Assembly (NCBI GenBank): GCA_026705025.1
Contig: JAPPBN010000034.1
Span: 62,001-126,000, forward strand
Reading direction: 5' to 3'
Origin: Bin125 sp026705025
GTDB lineage: Bacteria > Chloroflexota > Dehalococcoidia > Bin125
Length of the DNA: 64,000 nt
Position numbers and translations under genes: made by a program. Position 1 is the stretch's first letter, and the number at the start of each line of letters is the position of its first letter. The notes below the pieces were generated by a model that ran no database searches, was not told where the DNA came from, and saw only the letters and a program-made list of their open reading frames with translations. Below are positions 33,746 to 42,121 of the stretch, in pieces.

Positions 33746-34690
33746 ATGCAGGCGCAGCGGATCGCCGTCGTCGGCGCGGGCGCGGTCGGCTGCTACTTCG
33801 GCATGCGCCTTGCCGAGGCCGGACACGACGTCCGCTTCCTGATGCGACGCGACTACGACGCCGTCAAATCCGACGGACTGCACCTGACCAGCCACCTCGG
33901 CGACCTGTCGCTGGAGGCGCCAACCGTTGAGCGCTCACCCGAAGCTCTGGCCGCCCACGGACCCGTCGACTGGGTCCTGGTCGGACTCAAGGCGACCGCG
34001 ATTCCCGACATACCGAAACTGGTCGGCCCGCTGCTCTCTGGGGACACCCGAGTCCTGGCGATCATGAACGGACTCAGCGTCGACGAGGAAATCGCCGCTG
34101 AACTCCCTGACGGCACGTCGCTGTTCGGCGGGCTCGGGTTCATCGGCGTGATTCGCGGCGAGCCGGGCCAGATCCTGCACCAGGAGTTCGGCGCGATCAA
34201 TCTCGGACACCACGGCGACGACCCTGACGAGTTGCAGCGCGGCGTCGACCTGTTCGCCGGCAGCAAGGTCGAAATCCGGCCCGAACCCAGCCTGCTCAAG
34301 GCGCGCTGGGAGAAGCTCTGCTGGAACATCCCCTTCAACGGCCTCTGCGTGATCGCCGGCGGCGTCCCTGTCGACCAGGTGATCGAAGATCCGCCCCTCT
34401 ACGACGCCGCCCACGAGCTGATCAAGGAAATCGTCGCCGCCGGCAACGCCGACCTCGAGGCCCACGGCCAAACCGCCCGCATCGACGGCCCCCGCATCGC
34501 CCACCTCTTCCTCACCCAGACCCTCGGCATGGGAGCCTACCGCCCCAGCACCGTCATCGACTACAACAACGGCCGCCCCCTCGAACTTGACGCCATCTTC
34601 CGCCAACCCGTCCAAAGAGCCAGCCAGCTAGGCGTGGGAGTCCCGATGATGTCAATGGTGGCGTCGTTGGTCGGAAAGCTAGGATCGTGA
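33746..34690 (+). CDS. Ketopantoate reductase family protein (ApbA/PanE)
   Basis: 314-residue NADPH-dependent 2-dehydropantoate 2-reductase family protein. The cofactor motif IAVVGAGAVGCYFG is at residues 6-19. The domain-linking lysine block WEKLCWNIPFNGLC is near 190-203, and RPSTVIDYNNGRPLELD near the C-terminus. The true function could be pantothenate synthesis or reduction of another 2-oxoacid, because many genomes carry several such paralogues. It follows the amine oxidase by six bases and overlaps the pentapeptide gene start (GTGA). Confidence 0.88.
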   Translation: MQAQRIAVVGAGAVGCYFGMRLAEAGHDVRFLMRRDYDAVKSDGLHLTSHLGDLSLEAPTVERSPEALAAHGPVDWVLVGLKATAIPDIPKLVGPLLSGDTRVLAIMNGLSVDEEIAAELPDGTSLFGGLGFIGVIRGEPGQILHQEFGAINLGHHGDDPDELQRGVDLFAGSKVEIRPEPSLLKARWEKLCWNIPFNGLCVIAGGVPVDQVIEDPPLYDAAHELIKEIVAAGNADLEAHGQTARIDGPRIAHLFLTQTLGMGAYRPSTVIDYNNGRPLELDAIFRQPVQRASQLGVGVPMMSMVASLVGKLGS

Positions 34691-35730
34691 CTACCCCCCT
34701 CAGTCGGTTTACTTCTGAAGCAGAACCAATGAGGAACTCTCGGCGCTGGTTCAGGGAGAGGACTGACTATTCGGGAACGAAGTGGTTTGTCCTTTCGGTT
34801 CTCTTGGTCCTCGGCCTAGCGGCGATCTTTTCGCCATTGTTCTGGAATGAACTGTCAGGTTCAGGTACAGAGAATCCCGATTCGATTAGTTCAACGATTC
34901 GGAACGTCGTGCTGACAGTGGGTGCCGTGTTGGCCCTACCATTGGCGTTTTGGCGTGGAGTAGTAGCAGAAAATCAAGTCGCTGCCACACAACGGAGCGT
35001 TGAAGCCGCTCACGAAGCGATCTCCAACCAACGATTCCAGGCGGCAGCTCAGATGCTGGGCCACGATCTCAGCGCCGTACGGTTGGGTGCCGTTCACACT
35101 CTCGCCCAACTCGCCCATGAGAATCGAGAGCGCTACTACATACAAACCGCTCGATTGCTAGCATCCTTCGTTCGCCAGCCGCGGACTGGCGACCAGACGG
35201 ATACCACGCTAATCACTCGCGGTGACGGGCGGCGTGTGCGTGAGGACGTAAGTGCCGCCCTCGACTTCATCGGCACAAGGTCTTCTGAAGATGTCGATTT
35301 CGAGACGAAACAGGAGTTCTCGATTGACTTACATGGCAACAACTTCGAGCGCTGGGATCTCAGCGGCCTAAATCTTGCACGAGTCCGACTGAACAACGCC
35401 TCGCTCAGCGGTGCAACTCTGAAGGGCACAAACCTCGCGGGAGCAGACTTGGCTGACTGTAGTCTCGGCGGGGCATTCGTTGGCGAGGCTGTGATGCTGA
35501 ATACGAGGCTCTCGAGAGCCAATTTCACTAGGTGGCGCATCGGGGACGAGGGCGAGTACGTTGAGTGGACCAGGATGACTCGATCTCCGGGACAGGTGGT
35601 TGGTCTCACTCAGGCACAGTTGGATGAGGCACTCAATGATCAATACGATCCGCCCAAACTGAGGGATGTGAAGGCTGCCGACACTGGTGAGCTGGTGGCT
35701 TGGCATGGTATTCCCCCAGAGCGGCTTTAG
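34687..35730 (+). CDS. Membrane pentapeptide-repeat protein
   Basis: 347 residues with two N-terminal hydrophobic segments (WFVLSVLLVLGLAAIF and VVLTVGAVLALPLAF). A helical linker follows (QRFQAAAQMLGHDLSAVRLG), then a short pentapeptide-repeat region with the A(N/D)LxX rhythm (LSGLNLARVRLNNASLSGAT onward, about residues 225-280). Proteins of this layout are membrane-bound with the repeat solenoid in the cytoplasm; function is unknown. It begins at GTG 34687 overlapping the previous stop; ATG 34729 is possible. Lower GC than its neighbours suggests transfer. Confidence 0.8.
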   Translation: MTTPLSRFTSEAEPMRNSRRWFRERTDYSGTKWFVLSVLLVLGLAAIFSPLFWNELSGSGTENPDSISSTIRNVVLTVGAVLALPLAFWRGVVAENQVAATQRSVEAAHEAISNQRFQAAAQMLGHDLSAVRLGAVHTLAQLAHENRERYYIQTARLLASFVRQPRTGDQTDTTLITRGDGRRVREDVSAALDFIGTRSSEDVDFETKQEFSIDLHGNNFERWDLSGLNLARVRLNNASLSGATLKGTNLAGADLADCSLGGAFVGEAVMLNTRLSRANFTRWRIGDEGEYVEWTRMTRSPGQVVGLTQAQLDEALNDQYDPPKLRDVKAADTGELVAWHGIPPERL

Positions 35731-35769
35731 GTGGTTGACTTGTGGGCAGGCCACCTGCTCGATCCACCT

Positions 35770-36031
35770 GATCTCGTAGGTCGTCGTGCTGGCTCGGGCG
35801 AGGTCCTAGGCGTTCTGCGTTCTGAGCGAGGCGTCCGCAGTGCTGCTGAATACCATCTCCAAGTGAATCGCCACATCGGCGCTGATTGGCGCGCGACGCC
35901 CGCAGATAGCGGACAACGCCCCCTCCTCGACCTGCAAGTGACCGGCGGCTTCACTCACGGTAAGGTTCAGCGCCCCCAATGCAGCATTGGAGGATGACCC
36001 GGCATGGATGAGACGGGTCCTTCGTCGACAC
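35770..36031 (-). pseudogene. Relic of a HigA-type antitoxin
   Basis: Translation of the minus strand shows a broken copy of the adjacent antitoxin. From GTG 36031 it reads STKDPSHPCRVIL, then needs a frame change to continue LNLTVSEAAGHLQVEEGALS and ADVAIHLEMVFSSTADASLR, then hits TAG (35806-35808) before DLARAST. These align with KNPPHPGETVL, LSIADAAAHLKVDESYLAAL and LAVRLELAFGGTAESWLR of the intact gene at 36034. At least one frameshift and one nonsense codon inactivate it. Confidence 0.75.
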
Positions 36032-36033
36032 CG

Positions 36034-36318
36034 TCAGGCGGCGGGCTCAAAACGCTCGACGTCGCAGGTTGAGGTTCGAGCTAACTCGAGGTCATGGGCG
36101 GTTTGAAGGCGAAGCCAGGACTCAGCCGTTCCTCCAAAGGCCAGCTCCAGGCGAACGGCGAGATCTGCGGTGATGCGATCTTGTCCATCACACAATGCCG
36201 CAAGGTAGCTCTCATCCACTTTGAGATGAGCCGCGGCGTCGGCGATCGAGAGGTCGAACGGCTCGAAGCAGAGCACCAGCACCGTTTCCCCCGGGTGAGG
36301 TGGGTTCTTCATCGGCAT
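36034..36318 (-). CDS. higA: HigA-type antitoxin (XRE family)
   Basis: 94-residue HigA-family antitoxin with a helix-turn-helix: SIADAAAHLKVDESYLAALC then DGQDRITADLAVRLELAF (residues about 24-62), after the family start PPHPGETVL. It should bind HigB and repress the operon. The toxin gene lies just upstream with a 21-base gap, the usual toxin-first order of higBA. A decayed second copy follows immediately downstream. Confidence 0.85.
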   Translation of the reverse strand: MPMKNPPHPGETVLVLCFEPFDLSIADAAAHLKVDESYLAALCDGQDRITADLAVRLELAFGGTAESWLRLQTAHDLELARTSTCDVERFEPAA

Positions 36319-36339
36319 CGGCTCGCTCCAATCACCGTT

Positions 36340-36618
36340 CTAATGGTAGTCAAGCAAATCGACATCGCGTGCATCTTCGCCCTCAAAGCTGAACGTCATC
36401 CGCAGATTGCGGCTCACGTCCACTGCCCAGTGACCGGCACGGTTGCCCTTCAACGGATGCAAGCGCAGACCGGAGATGTCCATGTCTTGCGGCCCAACTG
36501 CGGTGTCCAATCGACGCAGAAGCACGCGAATCTTGCGCAGATGCTGAGGCGGAACGCCGCTTGAGTCATCCCGCTCATACAGCCGTCGCAATCCCCGATG
36601 CCGGAAGTGAACGATCAC
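36340..36618 (-). CDS. higB: HigB-type toxin
   Basis: 92-residue HigB/RelE-superfamily toxin that should cut mRNA on ribosomes. Visible elements are HRGLRRLYERDDSSGVPP at residues 6-23, LRLHPLKGNRAGHWAVDVS, and NLRMTFSFEG followed by VDLLDYH, the family's characteristic ending. The start is GTG 36618. It is the first gene of the pair with higA. Confidence 0.88.
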   Translation of the reverse strand: MIVHFRHRGLRRLYERDDSSGVPPQHLRKIRVLLRRLDTAVGPQDMDISGLRLHPLKGNRAGHWAVDVSRNLRMTFSFEGEDARDVDLLDYH

Positions 36619-36920
36619 CTGGCGAGCCTATCCCAACTCCCTGTCGTGCCCGCCACACTCTCCAATCCAGCGACCTTCACAGAACAGGCGTACGCATACA
36701 ATGAACGACGCTCAAACTCCCGACGCCGACTCCGCCGAGCCAGCCATGAACCCCCAATCCGAAATCACCACCTCCGACACAATCCAGCACTTTCCTGCCA
36801 TGACGCAGAAAAACACACACAAATCTGAGCCAAAACTATCCAAATCTGGACAAATCTGGACTCTCCCGGACGCCAAATCGCACAATTCCCAGTCCACAGC
36901 GCCAGATCCTGCAGTTACGC
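36619..36920. other. Intergenic region with iteron-like repeats
   Basis: No firm gene. A + strand frame from ATG 36701 reads NDAQTPDADSAEPAMNPQ but becomes antisense to the glycosylase gene and has no recognised domain. A lower-GC stretch (36790-36870) holds direct repeats of CAAATCTGGA. Confidence 0.4.
36820..36860. repeat. CAAATCTGGA direct repeats
   Basis: CAAATCTGAG at 36820-36829, then CAAATCTGGA at 36841-36850 and again at 36851-36860. Spacings of 21 and 10 bases keep the copies on the same helix face, as seen with protein-binding iterons. Confidence 0.5.
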
Positions 36921-37436
36921 TCAGAATTCCCCCGCCAACCCCAGCGCCGCGCACCATTCCTCGATCGCCCCCGACCTCGACGCCTCGGTGTTCCAGTGCA
37001 GCGGACGCGGACTGGTGCTCGGCAGCGCGACCAGCTCCGCCTCCAGGTCGGGGAACGCACGGCGGAACTCCCGCAGCCGACGCCCGTTCAGCAGGATCGG
37101 AAAGGGCCCCCGCGACTCCAGCAGTTCCCCGACCCGATTTGGAACGGCGTCGCGAATCTTGTCGTCCCCCGACCCTTCACGCCGCACCTGCTCATACAGG
37201 TCCCAGATCGCGATGTGCTTCGAGCGAACCTGCTCCACTCGCTCCGCATACGGCGCTCCCACATCGACTATGACGCCGCAGCGCGCCATCACGCGCCAGA
37301 ACCAGTTCTGAGGATGCGCGTAGTACTGCCGCCGCTCCAGCGATTGCACGCTGGGAAACGAGCCAAGAATCAGCGCCCGGATCGGCCCGTCGGGCAGGAT
37401 CGGCGGCAAGCCTTGGAGAAGGTCGTCGGGTGGCAT
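36921..37436 (-). CDS. DNA-deoxyinosine / uracil-DNA glycosylase family protein
   Basis: 171-residue member of the uracil-DNA glycosylase superfamily, closest to the hypoxanthine (deoxyinosine) DNA glycosylases. The hallmark ALILGSFPSVQSLERRQYYA and HPQNWFWRVM are at residues 24-55, and LLNGRRLREFRRAFP lies near 125-140. It removes deaminated bases in base-excision repair. The start ATG at 37436 is preceded only by the palindromic repeats at 37443-37590, so its promoter must lie within or across them. Confidence 0.85.
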   Translation of the reverse strand: MPPDDLLQGLPPILPDGPIRALILGSFPSVQSLERRQYYAHPQNWFWRVMARCGVIVDVGAPYAERVEQVRSKHIAIWDLYEQVRREGSGDDKIRDAVPNRVGELLESRGPFPILLNGRRLREFRRAFPDLEAELVALPSTSPRPLHWNTEASRSGAIEEWCAALGLAGEF

Positions 37437-37442
37437 GAGACG

Positions 37443-37506
37443 GCCCTCACCTCAATCCTCTCCCGACCCCCTCTCCCTCTGGGAGAGGGCTGGGGTGAGG
37501 GTCCCC
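37443..37506. repeat. CCCTCACC...GGTGAGGG palindromic repeat
   Basis: CCCTCACCTCAATCCTCTCC is mirrored by GGGAGAGGGCTGGGGTGAGG. It is immediately followed by another copy at 37524. Confidence 0.7.
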
Positions 37507-37523
37507 AGAGGTTCGTGGGATGG

Positions 37524-37590
37524 GCCCTCACCCTAACCCTCTCCCTCGGGGAGAGGGGACTAAAGGAAGCGAGGGCTGGGGTGAGGGTCC
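37524..37590. repeat. CCCTCACC...GGTGAGGG palindromic repeat
   Basis: CCCTCACCCTAACCCTCTCC, then GGGGAGAGGGG and, after a short spacer, GGGCTGGGGTGAGGG. It lies between the CoA-transferase 3' end and the glycosylase gene. Confidence 0.7.
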
Positions 37591-37593
37591 CCC

Positions 37594-38826
37594 CTACTTC
37601 GCCGGGAAGACCGGCTCGCCGCCGATGATTCCGGCGGCTTCCATTTCCTGGAGGTCTCCGGCGCTGAGGCCGAGGTCGTCGCTGAGCACCTGGCTGGTGT
37701 GCTCTCCAAGCAGCGGGGCTCGGACGATCGGCACGTCGCTCTTCGACATCCGCGGCGCCCAGCCGAGCAGACGGATCTTGCCGTGCGCGGGGTGATCGAG
37801 ATCGTGAACGAAGCCGCGCTCCTCGAAGTGCGGGTTGTGGAACAGGTCGTAGGTGTCGAGCACAGCCGAGCAGGGCACGCCGGCCTCGCCCAGGATCTCC
37901 ATCACCTCCCACTTGGTCCGCGTCTTGGTCCACTTCGAGATCTCGGCGTAGAGCTCGTCGCCGTTCTCGTTGCGCTTCCACATGTCCTCGAAGCGCGGGT
38001 CGAGCAGCAGCTCGGGACGGTCGATCGTGGCGCAGAGCGTGTCCCACATGCGCGATGTCACGACCATGATGTAAACCCACTCGTTGTTGCCGCCGCGCTC
38101 CTCGCTTCCGGGCGTCGACTTGCATGGATACAGGTTGGTCGGCGCGCCGGCGGCGTTGCCGTTGCGCGGCGCAACGCGCTCGCCCCACTGCGCATACGCA
38201 ATCCGCGTGCGCATGAAGTAGGTCATCGCCTCCTGCATCGTGATCTCGATGAACTGGCCCTCGCCGGTTCGTTGGCGCTGGACGAAGGCCGCGGTGATCG
38301 CCAGCGCCAGTTCCGTGCCGGTGCCGGAGTCGCCGACGGTCGAGCCCGGCATCATCGGCGGTCCGTCCTTCTCGCCGGTCACCGAGAACGCGCCGGCGGC
38401 CGCCTGCGCGACCATGTCGTAGCACTTGAAGTCCTGCCAGGGACCCGACAGGCCGAAGCCCTTGAGTCGCCCGTAGATGATCGCCGGGTTGATCTCCTTC
38501 ATCACGTCGTACGTCAGGTTGAGCCGCTCCATCACGCCGGGGCCGTAGTTCTCGACGAAGACGTCGTAGTGGGGCAGCATCTCCAACAGCAACTCGCGAC
38601 CCTTGGGGTCCTGCAGATTAATCGTGACCGAGCGCTTGTTGGAGTTCCAGTTGATGAAGTAGGGCGAGTTGAGCGTGCCCGTGCGCACGCCGCGGCCGGG
38701 GTCGCCCACGCCGGGCTGCTCCACTTTGACCACATCCGCCCCAAGCCAGGCCAACGCCTGAGTGCACGAAGTCCCCGCCTCGTACTGGGTCATGTCAAGC
38801 ACGCGCATTCCATCAAGAGCCGGCAT
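37594..38826 (-). CDS. CaiB/BaiF family CoA-transferase
   Basis: 410-residue class III CoA-transferase, which moves CoA between carboxylic acids through a covalent aspartyl intermediate. Features: MRVLDMTQYEAGTSCTQALA at the start, NKRSVTINLQDPKGRELL, the probable nucleophile aspartate in VGDSGTGTEL near residue 166, and GVPCSAVLDTYDLF near 300. The ATG at 38826 is preferred because GGAGG lies eight bases upstream and homology starts there. Three homologues (one broken) lie at 45078-52260; the substrates are unknown. Confidence 0.92.
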   Translation of the reverse strand: MPALDGMRVLDMTQYEAGTSCTQALAWLGADVVKVEQPGVGDPGRGVRTGTLNSPYFINWNSNKRSVTINLQDPKGRELLLEMLPHYDVFVENYGPGVMERLNLTYDVMKEINPAIIYGRLKGFGLSGPWQDFKCYDMVAQAAAGAFSVTGEKDGPPMMPGSTVGDSGTGTELALAITAAFVQRQRTGEGQFIEITMQEAMTYFMRTRIAYAQWGERVAPRNGNAAGAPTNLYPCKSTPGSEERGGNNEWVYIMVVTSRMWDTLCATIDRPELLLDPRFEDMWKRNENGDELYAEISKWTKTRTKWEVMEILGEAGVPCSAVLDTYDLFHNPHFEERGFVHDLDHPAHGKIRLLGWAPRMSKSDVPIVRAPLLGEHTSQVLSDDLGLSAGDLQEMEAAGIIGGEPVFPAK

Positions 38827-38977
38827 CGTCAGATCCTCCATCAAGAGCAGATTCGGCAACGGTATCCGAGCCGCAGCGCCTACCCCAAAGTCTCCTGCAT
38901 CTTAGATCGAAACGCGCGGACGCCGCTCCCACTCCGCGAAGAAGCCGAGTGAGAGCGGCATCCGATGCCGTACCACG

Positions 38978-38994
38978 GGCGCCTGGTTGGCGCC
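38978..38994 (-). terminator. Conserved hairpin after WGE gene, copy 1
   Basis: GGCGCC-TGGTT-GGCGCC, 14 bases after the stop of the 810-residue gene. The same structure occurs after the 802-residue gene (42089-42109). No T-run follows, so it may be a processing or rho-linked signal. Confidence 0.35.
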
Positions 38995-39008
38995 GGCAGC
39001 TGCAAGCC

Positions 39009-41441
39009 TTACTCGTCGTCTGCCGCGGCCTCGGCCACATACCGCCGCTGGGTCGTGATCAGCCAGCGCAGTTCCTCCGCAGTCACAGCAGCGCGGGCTT
39101 TGGCTGAGTCGAGGAGGTATGGAGAAGCCATCCAGATCTGAGGACTGCCAACGAGCTCGGGCGGAGTGTGGTAGTTGTGGACGAACTGCATCGCGCTCAT
39201 GACCAGGTAACCCTGCGACTCGACACTATCGTTGAAGAGCGCCCTGAGGTGGCGGTTCCTGATGTCTAGGCTCACCCGTGCAAGATCGACAGTTGCTCCG
39301 ATGGACAGGATTCTGATACTGCGCCCGGACTCGGTGAAAATTTGATCGAAGGCATCAAGAGCATTGAGCATCGTGTCGGCATTGAGCACCATCGCGAGTT
39401 CAATGTCGACATGCCGAGGATCAGTCAGGGCAGTGATGAGCTCGTCGTCAATCTGTGCGTGCGTCGCACCTTCAGTCAGTCTCAGTCGGATGACGCTCGC
39501 TCCCGTGTAGGACTGCTCCAGACTGTCACAGCGTTCCTCCAGCCCGTCATTGCCGTCCTCGTGGATGATGCACGCGATCGGTCCTGTGATGCCTTCCCCA
39601 GCGATTCGGCGCGTCGCAATGGGACCGACCTCGCGGTCGTCCAGGGCGACGTGGATTTCGGAGCCGGCAGCCGCGGCGTGCCGGTCGCCGGAGTTGAAGG
39701 TGACAATTCGAGCACCAGCCCGCTTGGCGGCCAGCAAGGAATCCGTCACCGCCTCTGGATCCGCCAGCGTGGAGGCGATCACAGCGGCGCCGTCAGCGCT
39801 GCACTGGTCGATGGCCGCTGCTTGATCAGCGCCGTCGAGATGCGACTCATAGCGGAAGTTGCTATCGGCGAGGTGGCCGGCCAGGTGCATGTAGGCGCGC
39901 CATACTTTCCAGTAGTAGTCCTGCTTCGAACCATGCGTGACCACGCAGAAGAGCGGGGCGTGTTCAGAGGGACTCGACAGCTTAACCGCCGAGGTCGACA
40001 ACCAACGGCCGGTGGGCGCATCGACATGTAAGACGCGCCGTGGGCCCAGGTCTTGTCTGATCCATCGGCCGTCAGCTCCCAACGACTCGATCGCGAAGAC
40101 GATCGAGCCATCGAGTCGTTGGAAGGCAGCGACCCGGACATCGCCCTGGGCTGCTTGGCGCTCCGTCGTGCGGGACTGTTCAATCAGCCGCTCGAGCGAG
40201 GCCGAAATGGACTCGAACTCGTCGGTGTTCTCGCGGGCAGTTTGGTAGCGAATGAGCGAGGGTTGAGCTAGCCATCGCTGTGGCTGGCTGGCGAATCTGC
40301 CATTGTGCACGTTGTAGATCAGCTCCATCGCACTCGCGACGAAGAACCCCTGAGTTTCAACGCTGTCGCTGATCAGCACATCGACGTGCTGTTCGAGCAA
40401 CGCCTCGGGGAATCCGACCAAGTCATCGAACGTTGCGCCAACCGCAGTGATTCGCAGTCCTTCGGCGGCGCCGTCCAATCGACTCACTGCGGCGAGCGTT
40501 TGCCGCATTGTGTCTGCGTTCAGCGCGAGCACAGCGTCGTACGGCGGCCCCTCTGTACCTCCGAGCAGGCTGGCAATCCTATCGATGCGACTGGATGAAC
40601 CATGCTCAAGGTCGTTCGCTGCTTCCTCAAGCCGAATTCGGGTCACACCAGCGCCCCCGTAGACCGCTTCAAGACCGTCGCACCGATCTTCGAGACTGAG
40701 GTTGTCTCGTTCGTGGATGAGGCAGACGATCTGACCGCTAATGCCGCGCTGATTGAATTCGCGCGCCGCCAGTTCGCCGGCCGCTCGGTCGTTGAGTCCG
40801 ATGTTGGCCTGTGAGCCTACGCTCTCGGCGTGCTCAAGCCCGGCGTTGAAGGTGACAATCCGAGCGCCTTCTGCCTTGGCCCTGATCAGTGGCCCGCTAA
40901 CGTCGGCGGGACTTGCCATGGTCGAGGCGATCATCGCAGCATCGTCGGCGATGCAGCGCTCGATCGCAGCGGCTTGGTCGGCGCCGCTCAAATGCGTCTC
41001 GAAGCGTATATCGCTGTCGGTCAGGTTGGCAGATTGGTAGAGGAAGGCACGGAACTTCAGCCAGAAGCTATCGTCGGGTGCGCCATGCGCGACCACACAG
41101 AACAGCGGCGACAGACCGCGGCCGCGATCAATGCTGACCGCGTCACTACGCAGCCAGGTGTCGTAGGGGGAGGTAGTTGTCAGGAGGCTCTTGGCCGGTA
41201 GCAGCCGCTCACCCCAGGTGCCGTCCGGTCCCATCACCTGGATGGCGACCGTCACTGTACCGCCGTCGCCTTTGAGCGCAGAAATGCGGACTGATGGGCC
41301 TTCAGCAGGCGGATGCGCCTTGGCAACGTTGACAAGTGAGAAGCTGGCAGCGGCCGTGAATGCGATGACCAGTCCCAATGCAATCGTCACCCAAGCTTGC
41401 GTTCGGCTCATACGGATGTATTCGGGCTTGCCTGTAGTCAT
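39009..41441 (-). CDS. Exported tandem WGE-domain periplasmic-binding-like protein
   Basis: 810 residues. A signal or anchor segment (WVTIALGLVIAFTAAASF) is at residues 17-34, and AHPPAEGPSVRIS follows. Two WGE-plus-binding-domain units occur in tandem. Unit 1 has WGERLLPAKSLL (WGE 76-78), LFCVVAHGAPDDSFW, AAAIERCIADDAA, IVTFNAGLEHAESVGS and CLIHERDNLSLEDRCDG. Unit 2 (from about 430) has a degenerate WGE motif (GRWIRQDLGPRRVL), LFCVVTHGSKQDYYWK and IVTFNSGDRHAAAAGSEIH. The binding domains resemble sugar-binding ABC proteins, but no transporter is near. The ATG at 41441 follows CAGGGGATC. Confidence 0.8.
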   Translation of the reverse strand: MTTGKPEYIRMSRTQAWVTIALGLVIAFTAAASFSLVNVAKAHPPAEGPSVRISALKGDGGTVTVAIQVMGPDGTWGERLLPAKSLLTTTSPYDTWLRSDAVSIDRGRGLSPLFCVVAHGAPDDSFWLKFRAFLYQSANLTDSDIRFETHLSGADQAAAIERCIADDAAMIASTMASPADVSGPLIRAKAEGARIVTFNAGLEHAESVGSQANIGLNDRAAGELAAREFNQRGISGQIVCLIHERDNLSLEDRCDGLEAVYGGAGVTRIRLEEAANDLEHGSSSRIDRIASLLGGTEGPPYDAVLALNADTMRQTLAAVSRLDGAAEGLRITAVGATFDDLVGFPEALLEQHVDVLISDSVETQGFFVASAMELIYNVHNGRFASQPQRWLAQPSLIRYQTARENTDEFESISASLERLIEQSRTTERQAAQGDVRVAAFQRLDGSIVFAIESLGADGRWIRQDLGPRRVLHVDAPTGRWLSTSAVKLSSPSEHAPLFCVVTHGSKQDYYWKVWRAYMHLAGHLADSNFRYESHLDGADQAAAIDQCSADGAAVIASTLADPEAVTDSLLAAKRAGARIVTFNSGDRHAAAAGSEIHVALDDREVGPIATRRIAGEGITGPIACIIHEDGNDGLEERCDSLEQSYTGASVIRLRLTEGATHAQIDDELITALTDPRHVDIELAMVLNADTMLNALDAFDQIFTESGRSIRILSIGATVDLARVSLDIRNRHLRALFNDSVESQGYLVMSAMQFVHNYHTPPELVGSPQIWMASPYLLDSAKARAAVTAEELRWLITTQRRYVAEAAADDE

Positions 41442-42121
41442 ACGATCCCCTGTCTACCTAGGGTGCTCGTGAGGTTTCTCGGAGAGAGTAGCGGTCATCG
41501 AATGGCGAGGCCGGTAGCAAGGTCGGAATCATTTTGCGTTGGTTGGTGCCATCGCCCAGTGGCCAATGATTGGTGTGTGACGGCTCCTGGGTCTCTCTGC
41601 TCCCTCAACGGGCTCACTCAGCGAAGTGCCCTAACCAGATGGGTGTGCGTGATCCGTATTGGTGGCAATGCCCTTGCGTGCACTTCACATGCAAACCTGA
41701 TCTGTTTTCTTAGCGCCGCCGTTTCTCCCGCCCTGGAGGCAAACAGAGTCCGAGGCGAGGGCGCCGATACGTGTCGCCCGGTGGCCGCTCTGGCGGCCGG
41801 GGCTGGCCACGCCGATGATCACGCGACCGGCAACTTGAGGCGCGACTCGGTGCGTGACACCCTCGACCCGCGCCTCACAACCGGTACCCGAGCACGGCTC
41901 AGCTTCTCCTGGCCAGCAGAAGCACGTTGCTCAACTCCTGCGCGGGATTGCCTTCGATCGTAGGCTCGATCTGTCGACCTCCGCGCGGTGCCCACGCTGC
42001 AGGGCTCCCAGCAGTTAGACGGAGACACACGGACGCAACTCCGATCCAGCGACGAAGCTGAGTGAAGGCGGCGCCCGATGCCGCATCACCGGCGCCCCAT
42101 TGGCGCCGGCAGATGCAATCC
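41442..42121. other. Spacer between the two tandem WGE genes
   Basis: No gene is supported. The right-hand end (about 41985-42121) is homologous to 38875-39008, showing that the duplication of the two genes includes their 3' flank. The rest should hold the promoter of the 39009-41441 gene; a small A/T-rich pocket lies near 41680-41715. Confidence 0.5.
42089..42109 (-). terminator. Conserved hairpin after WGE gene, copy 2
   Basis: CCGGCGCC (42089-42096), loop CCATT, GGCGCCGG (42102-42109), about 12 bases after the stop of the 802-residue gene. It is the counterpart of 38978-38994. There is no T-run. Confidence 0.4.

Noticed and set aside
36701..37273. Plus-strand open frame with a plausible N-terminus
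   Set aside because: More than half is antisense to the DNA glycosylase gene, and no homology was recognised; kept only as a note on the intergenic region.
37699..38952. Long plus-strand open frame opposite a CoA-transferase
   Set aside because: Antisense shadow of a conserved gene, with no ribosome site.
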